NCBI GenBank assembly: GCA_907163375.1
Contig: CAJQUW010003622.1
Coordinates: forward strand, 248,001 to 312,000
Length of the DNA stretch: 64,000 bases
Direction of reading: 5' to 3'
DNA from: Prostheceraeus crozeri
Taxonomy: Eukaryota > Platyhelminthes > Polycladida > Euryleptidae
Each line of letters begins with the position of its first letter. Positions within the stretch are counted from its first letter, which is position 1. The position numbers and the translations under genes are program-made. The notes beneath the pieces are model-generated. The model was not told the origin of the DNA and did no database searches. It was given only the letters and a program-made list of their open reading frames with translations. Below, one piece after another: positions 36,672 to 50,722 of the stretch.

Positions 36672-39600
36672 AGTAAAATGAGTGAACTAGCGTACAGTTT
36701 GCAGCGTATATTGCGATGTGAGTATTATGGGTGTTTCTCTTGCTGAACATCAAGTCACATAACTCAAGTGAAAGCTCAACTGTGTGAGAGGCTTTACAAC
36801 CATAATAGTTTTTATTTTAGAACGAAATAATAAGTAACACAGATAATTTCACAAACATAAACAAAATAGTGAAATATTCGCACGTCATTTAAATAATGTA
36901 TGAAGTAATTTATATTCTGTAATCCATCATTTTGACGAAGTGATAAAGGAAAGCTTAAATTCAAAATCAAAATAGGAAAACACATAACTTCTTGTAGAAT
37001 GATTATAGAGGTCAGGTCATCTGAACATATATGATAAGAAAGATGCACACCGATTTGAACAATTTCATTAAAATGATCATTGGTGCTGTAGGCACTTCTT
37101 TTGTCTTACAGAGACTTCAGTACCGCTCGCGAAGGGCCAAACTAGCTTGCAGCATCTGAAGTTGGATACTCCTCCCTACAACAGGATGCTCAACGCTTTC
37201 TATCATGGCTAAGCCATGCAGCATCCGGGCATGTAATGAAAACAATGTAAAGCCAGTTCGCCTCATCTAAAAGATTCTTCTATAAGCCTTGGTTTAAGCC
37301 TTCTTATATCGGTCATGTCTGTGGAAATTTTCCCACTTATCCTCTAATTAAACATTAATCTTTAGAATGGTGGCTAAATTGGTCAGATAAACCAATCAAT
37401 TTTCAGTCAATCCACTACTATACCCGAAGATTTCTGAGGATTTCGAATCTATAATAATTTTCCTTAATGAGACGACCTGAGCGATTCCAATATATATAAG
37501 CAACAAAATATTACGAATATACTTCTGTACGCGATGCTCCTCCGCCAGTTAATTATTCAGCCTTAAATTAGCCTACAGATCAAGTCTTATTTGAGTTCAT
37601 ACATGAGGTTCATTCCAACCTCCAACAGTGACCATAACATGTACAAGTACTTTTCCTTATTATGCAAATTATGTAATTCCACATTTAAATTTTTCTGAAT
37701 AAAAATGCTGAAAAATTCTCAAATTTTTAAAGGAGCTAGAATATGTTTTACTTTGACTTTCTAAGGGAATACAGGTAGATCAGATTGTAAAGCTTAATAA
37801 CATTTTTCTCTCTGTTAAATACATGTACAATAACAAAATCTCCGACTTTCATAACTCAGTTTGACACATGCTATCAAGTGGTGGGATAGCTATCGAACAT
37901 TTTCAAACAAATTTAGTGAATATCAATATATGATGGGTTTGATAATCATGAAAATGAAACATGAAACAGCTGATATGATGATGCTATCAGATAAGCTGAA
38001 AATACCATAAATCAACGAATCAAAATAAAAATCACTGTAAAATTCTTCAAAAAGTGATCAGAAATGCTTCAAATATGACAGACGGAAAAACAGAATTTTT
38101 CTGAATATGCACTCACATTTAAAGCAAATGCTTCATGGGTGATTCACTTCCCGAACATTAAGTCACATATGAAAAGTCGGAAAATGCATTGCAGAATGTC
38201 TAAATTATTTGGAATCTTGAAGCATTTCATATATTTCGGGTGATGAAATGTTGAAGTTAATGCATCGCAATTACATTCTTGCTTAATTAAGATGACTTTT
38301 AAAACTGAGAACAAGAAAATTTCAAAATTGTAGGAATATTTGAAGTATAAAATCTTTTAGAACGGCAGTAGTCGTATCGAGAAATTCAACTATTTCTTTC
38401 GTATTGTCCACAATTTGGATCGAACATATTTGATTCAAAAGCAAATAATCTATTTGATTTCATCTGACCATGAAAGGAAATATTAAGTCTTTGATAACGA
38501 TGTTATTTCACACATTGAAGATAATGTTTCATATATTCAATGCTAGCAACAATGGTTTTTGTAGGATAACATAATTATGAAGAAGACTCTTGAACGCTTG
38601 AATTCATGTGACGAATTTAATGCAAAATGTGTTTTAGGCGACACGCATAATCGATGTTCATTGTCCGTTAACATGCATCATGCCGCTTTTACATGATAAG
38701 CTAGTCAATCAGGGGCGACAAGTAAGTTTTAGTCAATCGAACAATTTGTAATGCTGATAATTAATTTGGAGTTTTATATTAATGCAAAAAAATAATGCTT
38801 GAATTAGCTCCATTTTTTCTAAGAATACATCAATATACTGTAAAAAGAATGAATTCATTATATTTACTCAGCAATAAAACTCCATGGTCAAAAAAATTGA
38901 AAAATATGACTGATATGAATAAACTGGAGGTATTTTGTCTTAAAAATGTTTTTCCTATAGGAATGTTCGTGAACAGAGATATGATATCAAAGCTGACAAG
39001 ACAAGCATTTTCAGTTAAATTGAACTCACTTAGTGAATCAAGCAGCTCTGAGCTTTCACTGACTGAATGGCGAATTGGGGCACCGCAGCTGGCAATAGTA
39101 AGTGGAAAAGGAACAACAAATTTATGGACTTAAGCTGTACCATGTAACTTGCCAGGTTAGGCACTATGAGGCACAGTATTTTTATAGACATCATCAAAGA
39201 CAAAAGACTTCACCTTCCTCCTAAATAGGTCATTAAGCACATTTTGACTTTTGATTATTGGGTAATTGGTCACCAATGCGCTAGTTTGACATTCAATAAC
39301 CTTAAACTAGGACGAGTTTAGGCATAGGATTAAGTAGGCATACAAAGAAGCAGCCATTGAGACAAGGTTGAAAACTAGACCGAACTACACCTATAATTTA
39401 GCCAAATAATCGTCAGAGTTCATAATAGCAACACATTTCCTTTACCAAATTTGACATCACATCTCTGTTCATAAAGCGTAGTCTTCCAATAGACGATAAC
39501 GGTAACCTGACAAGGATTTTTTATAAGGGTAACTGCTAAAATCAGCGCAATTATCATCCATGCACGCAAACTAAATGATATAATAGTCATGTTACTTTTC

Positions 39601-42600
39601 TACGTGATTTCTTCCAATTCAATTTAACATGAAGCATTCAATAGCAATAATTGAATATAATTGATTATTGAAACAGAAAAGAGATAGGCCTAGTTAATAC
39701 AATATTCAATACGCCAAAAACTAAAACCTGAGCTGAATTGGTCAATTTGTCACCCCCGATTAAATCAAAGGAGATTTGATAAGTTTTTCAAAACAACTTA
39801 AGCTAAATTTTGAAGCAATTATCAAAAATAACATTATGTATTTTTACAGGAAAAATTTCTCGTTTTTTTCAGAAAATATTCATGAGTTCTTCTCAAAACC
39901 AAAATATCTGGTTTAAGTCATCATAAGAACTTGCATTGAAATATTAATTTAGAATTGATTATATTATGTGGTTTAAGGTGGTATTAAAATTAGTGACACA
40001 ACGTCAGGACGTCTTCCGAAGAACGAATAATTTACAAAATAGCACGTAATTTACTTCAAGTAAATTAACTTTGCTTGAAAATTTGACTGATACAAAGAAT
40101 TATATCTAAGATATGAACACCATAAAAAAATAATACGATATTGCAAATACCTTCCACAAATGAAACACAGATAATTTGTGTTGAAACTTAAAGATCATGA
40201 GCATAGTAAAAGGAAGCCTCCTACGTGTTTGAAAAACATAAGGAAATGAGCAGATACAAATCAATGTCATTTATGATGTCTATGTTCCAGAAAATAAAAA
40301 TGATACATATTCACGTCAATCATCTTCACACGAATTGATCATAATGATTATTTCACATACTGTAATTTGTTAAATTGAATGCTAAGATTTATTCATAAAT
40401 TTGAGTCAAATTGTGCATCATGAAATTAAATTTCTCTCTGTATGGCTGTTGAAATCATTATATTTAGATGCAAAAATCTCAAAAACTTTTTGCATTCATC
40501 CTGAATGGCCTTTCCGGAAATGTTTCTTAACAGAATCATAAAAAATCCGAAAGAACCCATTTACTTAGTCGAAGACTTATTCCTTCGTTCCTTAAAATCA
40601 ACTTACCCGACTGATAAAACCCTTTGAGGAATATAATCAAAGGCAGTCAATAATTAATATAACTCTGTTCTTGATCCTAGCAGCCGAATATGTGCTATCG
40701 ATGAATAACTTAAATGGGTCGGAATTGCATTACCAAGACTGACCACATTTTGTCACATACATTATTGAAGAATGCGAAAGGACCATCTTTAATGAATGCG
40801 CAAAAAAATTATTCCTGAAGTAAAATGCAATGTCGAAGTAGGCACAATTATCTAGAATTCACATACTAGAGCGCCAGTAATATTTGAACGTGAATTTCAT
40901 GATAATTGCTTAAGCAATATATCAAACTTCGGAAAACTTAGATTTCTTCGAAGATTTCTATCGCAATTAAACAACATTTAGTAAAAACGAAATTGCAAAT
41001 TGTGTTCAATGTTTATGATCACTTCAATTAATTTTTATACAAATAGCTACGGAAGAAAACAGTACATGTTCGCTTTGTATGGAACAAATAATTCTGAACC
41101 ACAACAGGAATGAAGTTTAAACATTTGATAAAAAGAAATCAAAACTTTGATGCTCTTCTGATACAGAGATTTGCTGATATGAAAGTTCTTTTAGATACAA
41201 GGATGAGAAGAATGACACTTTTCAAACGTAAAGTCATCGAAATTTCAGAAAATCAAATGTATTGTTTGGCAATGTGATAGCCGTTGTCAAAGAGAACTTT
41301 AAATTAAGAACTGAAACAAACCCACTTTACCACATGAATTCCGATGAATATCGGCTTACAGAAAGAGTTCGTTGCTCTTCACAAGATAGCCTTCATCAAC
41401 GGTTAATTTTCATCTTAGTCTACAAAATCAAACTAATTATCTTATTATTGATTGAAAATTTACGGTAAGATACCTAACGACAATTGAAATAAAGACACGA
41501 GATACTTTAGGTATACCGCGTCAACAAAAGATACAATCTTTGAAATTGGATTAGTCAAAATGGAACCCTTATTTCCCCACGAACTCGAGCACAAACAGAC
41601 AGAAATCAAACAGCAAATTTCGTGAAACAAATTCATTTACAAGACGATGCTCACAATTATAAAATACGATACCCATCTCTCGAACTTCCTCTACTGAGGC
41701 ACAGATACATCATCAAAAGGATAAAGAGATTTTAATGATGGCGAATTTCAAATTTGGGTACTTTACAAATCGTCCGAATTTAAATTGAAACAGTTTTCTA
41801 AATACTGTAGAAAAAATATCCATCAAAGGATTACAAATCAAAAACGGTCAGTTTTTTGAAAGGCTCAGATGGATGAATTTCAAATTATCATTAAAAAGAA
41901 AAATGAGAAGAAATAAATTCGTGCTCGTTATAGATGTTTGATATATCGGACTATTTGCAATGAAATTTTGAGCGATGTCCATCTAAGAAATTTTTTTAAC
42001 ATCTCTGAATGTCTTAATGGACATCCAAATAATGTTGAAGCACATAATCGATCAATAATACATGAATATATGATGGAGAAAATGTTTATTAAAAACATTT
42101 TTTAAATTATCAATTCGAGGCGATCTAAATCAATTTAATAAAATAAAAGAAAATACTTGTTTTTTATGAATGAGGTTTCAGAGTATATAAATTCTAATAT
42201 CTCAAATGTTTGAATATTTTGATTGTTGCCATAAATTTGGGTTTAATTAGCGAACTTTGAAAATGCGTATTGAAAATATATTTTACTTAAAGTGAGCAAT
42301 GGTAATAATTAGCGGCAAGACATACTTCATTAAACATAAAAAAGAATAGTTATCATGTACATGTTCTAAAAGTAAAACAATTGATTTTTCTTAGTCTCTC
42401 AGATTCTGATGATTATTTGGGTGTCTCTATAATTCACAAAACGTTTCTCAGTCTACATGTACACTACATATTTGTCAACGTGAGTGTCATCCTTCAAAAC
42501 ATAAAATTTTTAAAACAAGTTCTGCTCAATTATTTTTGTTTCTGTTGTTTTTTCAAAATGTAAAATCTCAAAAACAATGTTAAATGGATTATTTTCGGAA

Positions 42601-44696
42601 ATTTTGAGGAGTGAAATATCATGCAAAATGCAATTTTATGTTAAAAAATTCGTGCATTCAGGTTATATCAATTAAATAGTGACACATAATAGTCAACTTT
42701 GTAATGCAAGATAACAACTGTTATGCGAAACGCATTTATGTCTTAAGTATTTCAGTATATGAGTGCATATGCACATGCATCTTGAAGTCAATTATACACT
42801 AAAAATTGAAGAATGATAAAACATGAGAATAACTATTATATGGAAAACCAACTGTGAAAAATAATTTTCGAAAATATTTGGAAAATATAAATAAAAAGGT
42901 GTGAGAATTATCCATCATAGTGTATTAGTGCAATGAATTATAGCTTAATGTCGAGTTGAAATATTAATTCAAATGGTAGAAAATGTGATGATGTGCATTT
43001 TCGGATATCATAAAAGCAAGTCAGTGATAAGAGAGTTGTAAAAAAACGAAGTCCTTAAAGACTTAGTAATCGTGACTTTATGAGGTACTTGAGTTACTGG
43101 ATTAGAGTGAAATAAACATGTAAATATTTTGATACGATGAAGATCATTATAGAATTATAGATCATCTGATAGCACATCAACCGTCAGACGAAATTTTGAA
43201 CTATTGAGGATTTCAAAAAAAAATAAAAATGATTCCTTAAGCAGTTCATCCAAAAAAGTATCGCGGACATTTCAGACAAAATTATATCTCTAATAATTAG
43301 TTGTTTTTGCAGTAAGGCAGTTCGACAGAATGAAGACAGGAATCATCGAAACGGAATAATGCTCACATGCTCACAAATATGATATCAGACACTCAATTCA
43401 GAAATTCTCAAGAACATTCTTCGTCTTGAACTTAAGAACGCACCGTCATGAAAACGCAGCAACTCTACTACAGCATAATATAAAATGCTTTATGCGGTGA
43501 CAATTTAAAATTATTTGTACCTAGTGCCAATGGGTCGATGGCATTATTATTATTATTGCAGATGCAAGTAATACGTGCTGATCATGCAAAAACGCAGTTT
43601 GCCTCGTCTCTTTGACTTTTTTGTGGTTTGAATTTAGGTTATAGATAGCATTAAGATTTTGAATCATACATTTAAATGACACAACGGCATTACATTATTT
43701 CAGTGCGAATAGGACCGTACAAGGAATGACAAGAATAGAAGAAATATGGGGAAAATCTATCGTTTGCCAACATGTCATGAAACATTTATGCAGTTTTCAA
43801 ATATTCAACTTCATGAAAACGACCTTGAAAAGTAGTTAAAAACATAATAGGCAATATTGAAAAATTCGCACGGTCTTATGATCGCTTGAAATTGAGGTTT
43901 TTGTTGAGTCTTTTTTAACGCGGGATTAAGTACCTATTGAAATAAAGTGAAAATTCAGAATATAAAATTATAGATCACGAAGTCAAATATGATAAAATTC
44001 AATTGACAAAACTATGGTAGTCTACTTTTAAGTTTACTAAAATTAAAACCATTCATGTGTTGAAAGTTGAATTAACGAATGCATACGAACATATTAACAA
44101 ATTCAATAAACTAGCTAACACATGTGCAATGTACTCTATATTTAATGAAAAATTCCACGATTTTTTAATCAATTATTTCGAAGAAATAGAAAGCACTACA
44201 GAGTAAATAAAATGGCAATCTATTTATATTGAAAACAATTTTTGGATGTTTAGCCTACTATAATCCTTTTGTCACAGATGAGCAAATTTATAAAATTACC
44301 CTTTCAGTTGATATTCGATCATAAATACCAAGTCTTTATTATAGAATTAAAAAACAATTTTTAGATTTCCTGTTCAATTCTGAAACATACATGGTTCTAT
44401 AATGTGAACTGTGAAATTGTATGCTTTTGCATTTAAAAGAGAAACAATAAAATATCAAATAATGTCTTCCATACCTAAATGAATTTTTGGCAAATTTGTC
44501 AATCAATCTCGCGGATGGATGAAATTTTGCTGATGAACTGGATATTTATTAAATATTATAGCATTTATCAATAGTGGCATCATTACAAACAGATAATTTT
44601 GCAAGCATTACTAGGAATTGGCAATTTATAATTATAGTGAAATTGGCCTTAACGATTAAAGAAAATACAATACTCAAATATTTCAGATAAAAAAAT
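36672..44696. other. 8-kb intron stretch, nothing recognised
   Basis: Very AT-rich. The longest frame, 38795-39133 (+), 112 codons, has no domain and includes Met-rich AT-driven sequence. No exon, RNA gene or named repeat supported. Confidence 0.4.
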
Positions 44697-45007
44697 TTCT
44701 CAAGAAAACAAGTTCTTCGAATCCAAAGTTATCTTTGAAAACTTAAAATTTACAAGGCTAATTTTCATACACATTTTCAGGTACACGTCAACAGGCGAAA
44801 AACAGTAGAGAACAATCAAATCAAGGTTTTATAAATCGTTGGTAAAAACTCACTATCATGAGTAGGCGTGATTTGTTTTTACCAGCGATATATAAAACTT
44901 TGATTTGATTGTTCTCTACTGTTTTGGCCTGACGACGCCTTCCTTGTAAATTTTAAGCTTTTAAAGATAACTTTGAATTCGAAGAACTTGTTTTGTTTTC
45001 TTGAGAA
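44697..45007. repeat. Inverted repeat, ~140-bp arms
   Basis: The left arm has AAGTTCTTCGAATCCAAAGT, AAAATTTACAAGG, ACAGTAGAGAACAATCAAAT and TTGGTAAAAAC. The right arm carries the complements in reverse order. The left arm has an extra ~30 bp near 44760. Spacer near 44850-44874. Foldback element without coding capacity. Confidence 0.8.
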
Positions 45008-46652
45008 TTACACTATTACTAAATCACAATCATGATGCAAAGCAGATAAAAGTTATATAAATTTGGATATCTGCTTTCAATTGAATATATTAATTGAATC
45101 AATTAACTGAAAAAACCAGAATTACTTAATATAAAATAAAACACAATTAACTTCATTTGAGTTTGTTATCGAGAGTATTTATCTTACGCGACAAATTTAC
45201 TTAATTGAGGGTCTTATTAATTTTGTTCATTATTTTCAATGAATTCTGTAAACAACACAAACTTCATTAAGTTGTCATGTGCAAAATATTGCTTCTGGAT
45301 TTTAATGACATTGTGTTACAGATCTATGAAGATAATTGCTATCGAAAAATAGAACGCATGTATAAGAGACGCATACACATTGCATAGATATAAATTGCTG
45401 ATATTAAACTAATGTTTAGATTGACACAGAGTGGCATGGCGTTACTTGATAAAATGATGAAAAAATTACAATGAAAAACCAAATTTCGATTTGATAGCCC
45501 AGAAATTCATTTACTTGATCTAAGAAATTTGTAATTTACTCAGCTACCTCTGGAATTTTGGATTAAAACTCAATAAAATGCGGAAAATTAAAAAATATCA
45601 GAAATAAATTAATAAAGCATAATTGAACTCTGCGAATCCTTCTATGGTCTTGCATAATTTGCAGCAAACTACTTGGAAGTTCAACCTGCACTTCACAACA
45701 AATAAACAAATTACATTTCTGCTATTGACTAGACAGTTATATCAACTATTGGTTCAAGCAATGTCAGTTGCACAAATTTCGAACGAGTTAGTAAAAATCA
45801 TGTAGAAACACATGTATGTATCTGTTTGGAGAGAGCGTAACTAAGGTCTCAAATGTCAAAATAGGAAGGAAAAATTATCTAAAAATCTTCGGTATTCAAT
45901 TCACTAAATCTATTAAATTTTACATTTAAGTAAATAAAAAGATTATTAAGAGCAAATTCTATAATTTATTTGCGCATTAACAGAGAAAATATTTCAGATG
46001 AACACTGTCCGTCACTCATTGACATATTATGTTAATTTTCACCCCTTAATTATTGAAAACATTGTAATCATTAACATTATCTGCAAAATTCAACACTGAT
46101 CCAACATTTGAATTTTTCACGGGAAATATTGCAGATCCGAAAACATTTTGCACAAATTATGACTAACAAAATGTTTAAAAATGATTAGAAAATAATTCAA
46201 TACATAAAGTTTAAAAATTTCTGGCAACATCACAGATTTTTTTACCTTGCATATTCGAATTTCGTAACATTTCAATATTATTGAATACTTATTTCATTAA
46301 AATATTTGAAGGAGATTGAAGTAAATTTAAAAAAGTGAATACATAAACACGTTTTTACGTCCGAATGACTGCAATTTTAATATATTTCTCGATCAAAGTC
46401 AAATTTAATACTCGAATGATCTTAGGCTGAGAAACTTACCGAAAAAAACACTTATCGTCGTCACGAGATACAGTAGAAAAATAATGAGTTAACATGCACA
46501 TTAATCATTGCAACTTACTGCCATTGTACGAGTAATGCACCCCAGCTCATGGCTGATCGAGATCAAATAAGTTGCACTCGCTATTAGGAGTAACGCATGC
46601 TTCAATGACAAACGACTGTTTGAGAAGCTCACTGATAGAAGAAGTAACTTAC
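45008..46652. other. Intron downstream of the candidate TCF first exon
   Basis: AT-rich, no supported feature apart from the donor at 46651-46652. Confidence 0.4.
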
Positions 46653-46695
46653 CGGGATCTTGATATTGCTGCTGTGCATCATAGTCATTTATCAT
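46653..46695 (-). CDS. pan: Candidate alternative first exon of TCF (N-truncated isoform)
   Basis: ATG in a favourable context (CAAAATG) opens MINDYDAQQQYQDP and one further base, then a strong donor, CCCG|GTAAGT. The phase (one base over) fits the two-base start of the HMG exon 14.4 kb downstream, giving [16 protein letters not shown] across the junction. An in-frame TAA lies 24 nt upstream of the ATG, so this is a true start unless the exon is a microexon entered at a weak internal CACAG acceptor. A protein made from here would lack the beta-catenin-binding domain, like the naturally occurring dominant-negative TCF/LEF forms made from internal promoters. That function is inference. No clear core promoter was recognised on this strand. 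Confidence 0.55.
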
Positions 46696-49600
46696 TTTGA
46701 TGTTATTGAAATATGATTATAAAAAAGACACTTTGAAGTCAAAGAAATCAAAAGGAAAAGTCAAAGAGATAATTTCTTTGCACTAAACTCTTCTTTGTCC
46801 AGACTATAAAAGCCCTTCTCTGCGTTTGAGTAGTAGAGCGATAGAAAAACTGAATTATCCTCGCTTTTAGTTAAAGCTTTCTGTTGGCCTGTCTGAGCTT
46901 AGATCAGAAACGGACAAGAAAGAGATTGGTTGAAAAAGGGAAGAGAAATCAAAGCAAGAGTTCCTATTGATCCTTATCTTTGTCTTACCCAAAAAGGATC
47001 ACTTGCAAGGGAGACAAAGCTCTTAAAAGAAATATAATATCTTATATCGAATACTAATATTCTAGAATCGATTGCCTTAAGACAAAAGAGTCAATCGTGG
47101 CATTTCATTGCCTCAATTAAGTAGTTTTGACATTTTCAAAAGTCATTAAAGTGAAAAATTTCCCTTAATAATACGGCAAGCACCAGCGGCAATAGCATTA
47201 ATAGATGCTTGAGATGGATAGAGACCAGACGGATGGCAGATTGAGCGAAGAATAAGTGCTATTCTACACCTTTAAAGAAAAACATAAAGACTTACTAAGC
47301 GTTTGACAAACACGCGCTTAAAAAAGAAATGAGATGAACCTGAGGAAAGTGAAAGACGAAACAATTCATGTCTGAAGTACTACAAGTTGATAAATTTGCA
47401 ACGAGATACAGAAGTTCTTCATTCATGCTTGATTACCTGAATTATATACAAAGGAATTATGTCACTCTACCCATAAACTATAGAACTATGAATAGATGGG
47501 AAAGTATTTTTTAACAATTATGTTATAATCTTGATGTCGCCGATACAGTGCTGAAAATTTTCTTGCGTGCAGATTCAAAATGTAAAAAACATAAGAAAAC
47601 GAACATTAGCTTGCAAATTGTACTTAAATAACAATTTTTACTTTAATAAAAATGCAGCAACTATTAATTAAATGTATGCAAAGGATTTTAAATTTTCTCA
47701 ATATTTTAATACTTTCAAATGTAAAAAAGTGAATATAGTTTATACGATTTCAAATATACGTGTACATATATCTATCTTCGTTACCAAAAACAGCAAATTT
47801 AAGATGTTTAACACGATGGCTGAATCAATTACATGCAAGAAACAAGCATCATAAGCACGTAACGAGCTGATCAGAATGATCATTACTTCGAACATTTGCA
47901 AATTGCAATTTATCATTGTGAATCTCAGTTTCTTGTGTTACATTTCATATCTCGCTAGATCAAAAGCAATGTGCTTCATTTTGTCGTACCTGAAAATTTA
48001 ATGACAAGTCATTCGACTTACAAATGAAAACTAAAGGACTGGTCACTAGTAATGAAATAGCGCAGTCATTACATAGCAAATGCTGAAATTAAAGGGGTTC
48101 CAATACATGAAACCAACAGTTGAGAAATACAGTACATGTGTAATGCATATCACACTACCGATATTGCTGACAACTGGTCAATTTCTCCCGCCTGTCTTAA
48201 TCTGCTCTCAATTCATATTCAACATCAATGTGCTTATCAACTAGTCTTCTTAATCTTACTTGTTTATTGCGTGAATCTCAATTATAGTTAACAAGATATT
48301 GTCTATTTAAAATCATGTTTAAAAACCTGGATTGAAATTTGCTTCAAATAAGACATTGCATAAAAACTACCATTTTCGTCACTTTAATGAAACACCTTTA
48401 TTATTTTCATTGACATTGGAAGCCTTACATTACAGTATATTTTGTAGAAATACAACATGAGGAAATGGTACCTTACTCTAATGTTCTAATGCGTAGGCTT
48501 GTATTAGGTAACTATCCCAGAATGTGTTCCTGAAGTCAATATTGTTTTGCATTGAGCAAAGCATGTTTTTGAAACAGCATTTTTATCCCTACACACGACT
48601 GTAGGCCCTACATACAAGTAAGCTATATTATTGAATTTATATAATGATTCCCGAAATGTTTTGAATCTGGCTAAGAACTTTTGATTTTCTCCCTTCAGAG
48701 TATCAGCATTGTCTTTGTGTTGAATTTTATAGTAAAAATTAGGGTTGTGCGCTCGCCGCACTTCCTTGCACCGTTGCACCGTTCTATACACCAAACATTT
48801 TATATGCTACACTGAAGCACTGAAGTGTAGCCGAAATATTTTTTCTTTTTTGGTCTAGACTGATAGTTAATAGAGACATCAAGATCTTGAAGGTAGAGCC
48901 TCTATCTTCTGTTATAAATGTTCAGAACTTAATGCAAAGTTCATAAAGTACTAGGAAAATTCAGCATGCTTATTAGGCTTCTTCTAATTTTATTTTGCCA
49001 ATACCTGTAATTAGCTCTCATCATACTTAGTCGCAACCAGAAAATGGCAAAAAGTTGCATTGACTAAATTACCATGTCAGTTGCAGACGAAACGTCCGGG
49101 TTTAAATTTTTATTTTAAAATACATATGCACGTGCAATACGAGTATATAGCAGACCAAGAGCTTATCGTTGATACTTTTAAAAAATCATGAAAAGTAGGA
49201 TGTCTGAAAACATTAGGAAGAAAGCTCGTAGAATGAATCGAAGCAGTGTCACCATAATCTACAAATTACTGTGCATGAGGGTCAACATCCAGATAATACT
49301 GTTCAGTTTCTCTGTAATGATGCAATGCCACCAGATCGTACGAAAGAATCGTTCGGACAAAAAGCCGGATATATGGGACTATGGACTATGAGATTTTATA
49401 TAAGAGTATGTGATGGACTATGACATATTCACTTTGAAATTCAGAGATTCTTAGGTCGCGAGAAATGGGATTTTGTGTTCCTTGTGAACTTAAATCATTT
49501 ATTATTTTCGTTACTTTTTCACATTTTTTCTAGTCATAAGGAAATGCATCAGCAATTTAATGATCTAGTCTTAATTTTCAAAATGCTTCAATTTCATCAC

Positions 49601-49785
49601 TATGAAATTTGAAGTTTTAAATTAATTGAATCGATAAATAATATTGCATTATGTTCTCCTAGTTGGAATAATCATATTGTATGCTTAAGGATCACTTCTA
49701 TATCGGTTGCGAACTTGTGACTTGAATTTGCAGATAAAATTAATTTATTTTGAGTAAAACTGTGCTATTTGATCAAAATTCGAAC
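46696..49785. other. Region upstream of the candidate first exon
   Basis: Could hold the promoter of the short TCF form, but no minus-strand TATA or initiator was convincing. The minus-strand frame at 48504-48794 (96 codons, with AHNPNFYYKIQHKDNADT) is not recognised and may be transposon debris. Confidence 0.35.
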
Positions 49786-49850
49786 GTTTCGGTGCACCGG
49801 ACCAAAAACCGGCTCTCGCAAAAAGAACCGGTGCACCGCCCACAGTCCTA
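49785..49850. repeat. Paired CGGTGCACCG palindromes, possible hAT terminus
   Basis: CGGTGCACCG, itself palindromic, occurs twice around ACCAAAAACCGG and CAAAAAGAACC. It is followed by CCCACAGT, which resembles a hAT end in reverse. A partner end was not found with confidence. Confidence 0.4.
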
Positions 49851-50564
49851 GTCAAAATCATTTTAAAGAAATTCATTTGGTATCGATGCTTAACCCTTAA
49901 AACACTACAAATGTTTCACAAACATTTATGTATAAGGTCGCAAAAGCCTTAGTATTTTGAGTGTTGCAAATACTTGTGAAAAGAGATAGGAATAATAGGA
50001 TTAATCTGGCTGATCAGAAATCATGTTTTTTTGTAGACATAAAAACGAAAACTTCAAAGAACTCCAGGCATTTAGCAAATTACAGTTTATTATGTCAGCA
50101 TTGTCATTGTAACAGTCTCATCATAATTGAAGGGAAAGCAATTAATTGGTAGAACAGTGATCAAGTGTATGTTCTCCTACAAAAGTAGAAGTGATGAATT
50201 ACCGAAAAAGCAATGAATCAAATAGAATTTTGAGTGTTTAAATCTGATAATCATCAGTGCGCGTTTTTAGAAATCCCATCAAGACATCACCACAGAACAT
50301 GAATAATGTATAGATAATATATATCACAATCACTGATAATGTATAAATCAGTGACTCTGAATTGGGGTGCCACGTTGTCATCAAGCGCAGAACTACAAAT
50401 AATTGGTGAATACGTGACCACTGGTAATCAACGGGTCGCGTATTTGAAATAAATGCTATTTTCCAGCTATCACTTAGCAACCTTCGTTTATGAAACGTGC
50501 TAATTTTTTTAAAATTTGTGCTTCAGAGGGGGAAAATGATTCCAATTTCCCAGACTTCTGTTGC

Positions 50565-50722
50565 AATTGCAATCAATTACATTTTCAGATGAATGTTTTA
50601 TAATTGCTATCAATTACATTTTAGCCAAGTAATTGCAATTACTTAACAGTCAGAACAGCTGAATATTCATTTCGCACGCAGTTTGAATTACTTAGCTCTC
50701 CTCATCGATAATGCGTTACCAT
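50565..50722 (-). repeat. Dispersed AATTAC-rich repeat, copy 2
   Basis: Minus-strand GTAACGCATTATCGATGAGG, AATGAATATTCAGCTGTTC and AAGTAATTGCAATTACTT follow the order of the copy at 11985-12180. A short related piece is near 51300. Confidence 0.6.

Larger units (their letters stand above)
5090..46695 (-). other. pan: TCF/LEF (pangolin-like) transcription unit, visible coding part
   Basis: Four minus-strand coding exons lie at 46653-46695, 31503-32249, 17317-17389 and 5090-5474. Their splice phases fit one another (43, 747, 73 and 385 nt; total 1248 nt = 416 codons including the stop), which is strong internal support. Domain order is that of a C-clamp-bearing TCF: Pro/Ser/His-rich linker, HMG box, basic tail, C-clamp, low-complexity tail. 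TCF proteins bind Wnt-response elements in the nucleus, recruiting Groucho-type repressors or beta-catenin. No beta-catenin-binding domain was found in the window, so longer isoforms must start further upstream, beyond 64 kb. An exon for the second half of the C-clamp could lie unseen in the 17.3-5.5 kb intron. Gene identity is near certain; the exact transcript structure is inferred. Confidence 0.9.

Noticed and set aside
38795-39133. 112-codon plus-strand frame
   Set aside because: AT-driven composition, no domain, no splice or poly(A) context; likely chance.
46803-46812. CTATAAAAG TATA box on the plus strand
   Set aside because: No plus-strand gene follows; it has the wrong orientation for TCF.
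48504-48794. 96-codon minus-strand frame with NPNFYYKIQ
   Set aside because: Vaguely like Mutator/FAR1 transposase wording but too short and without conserved core residues.
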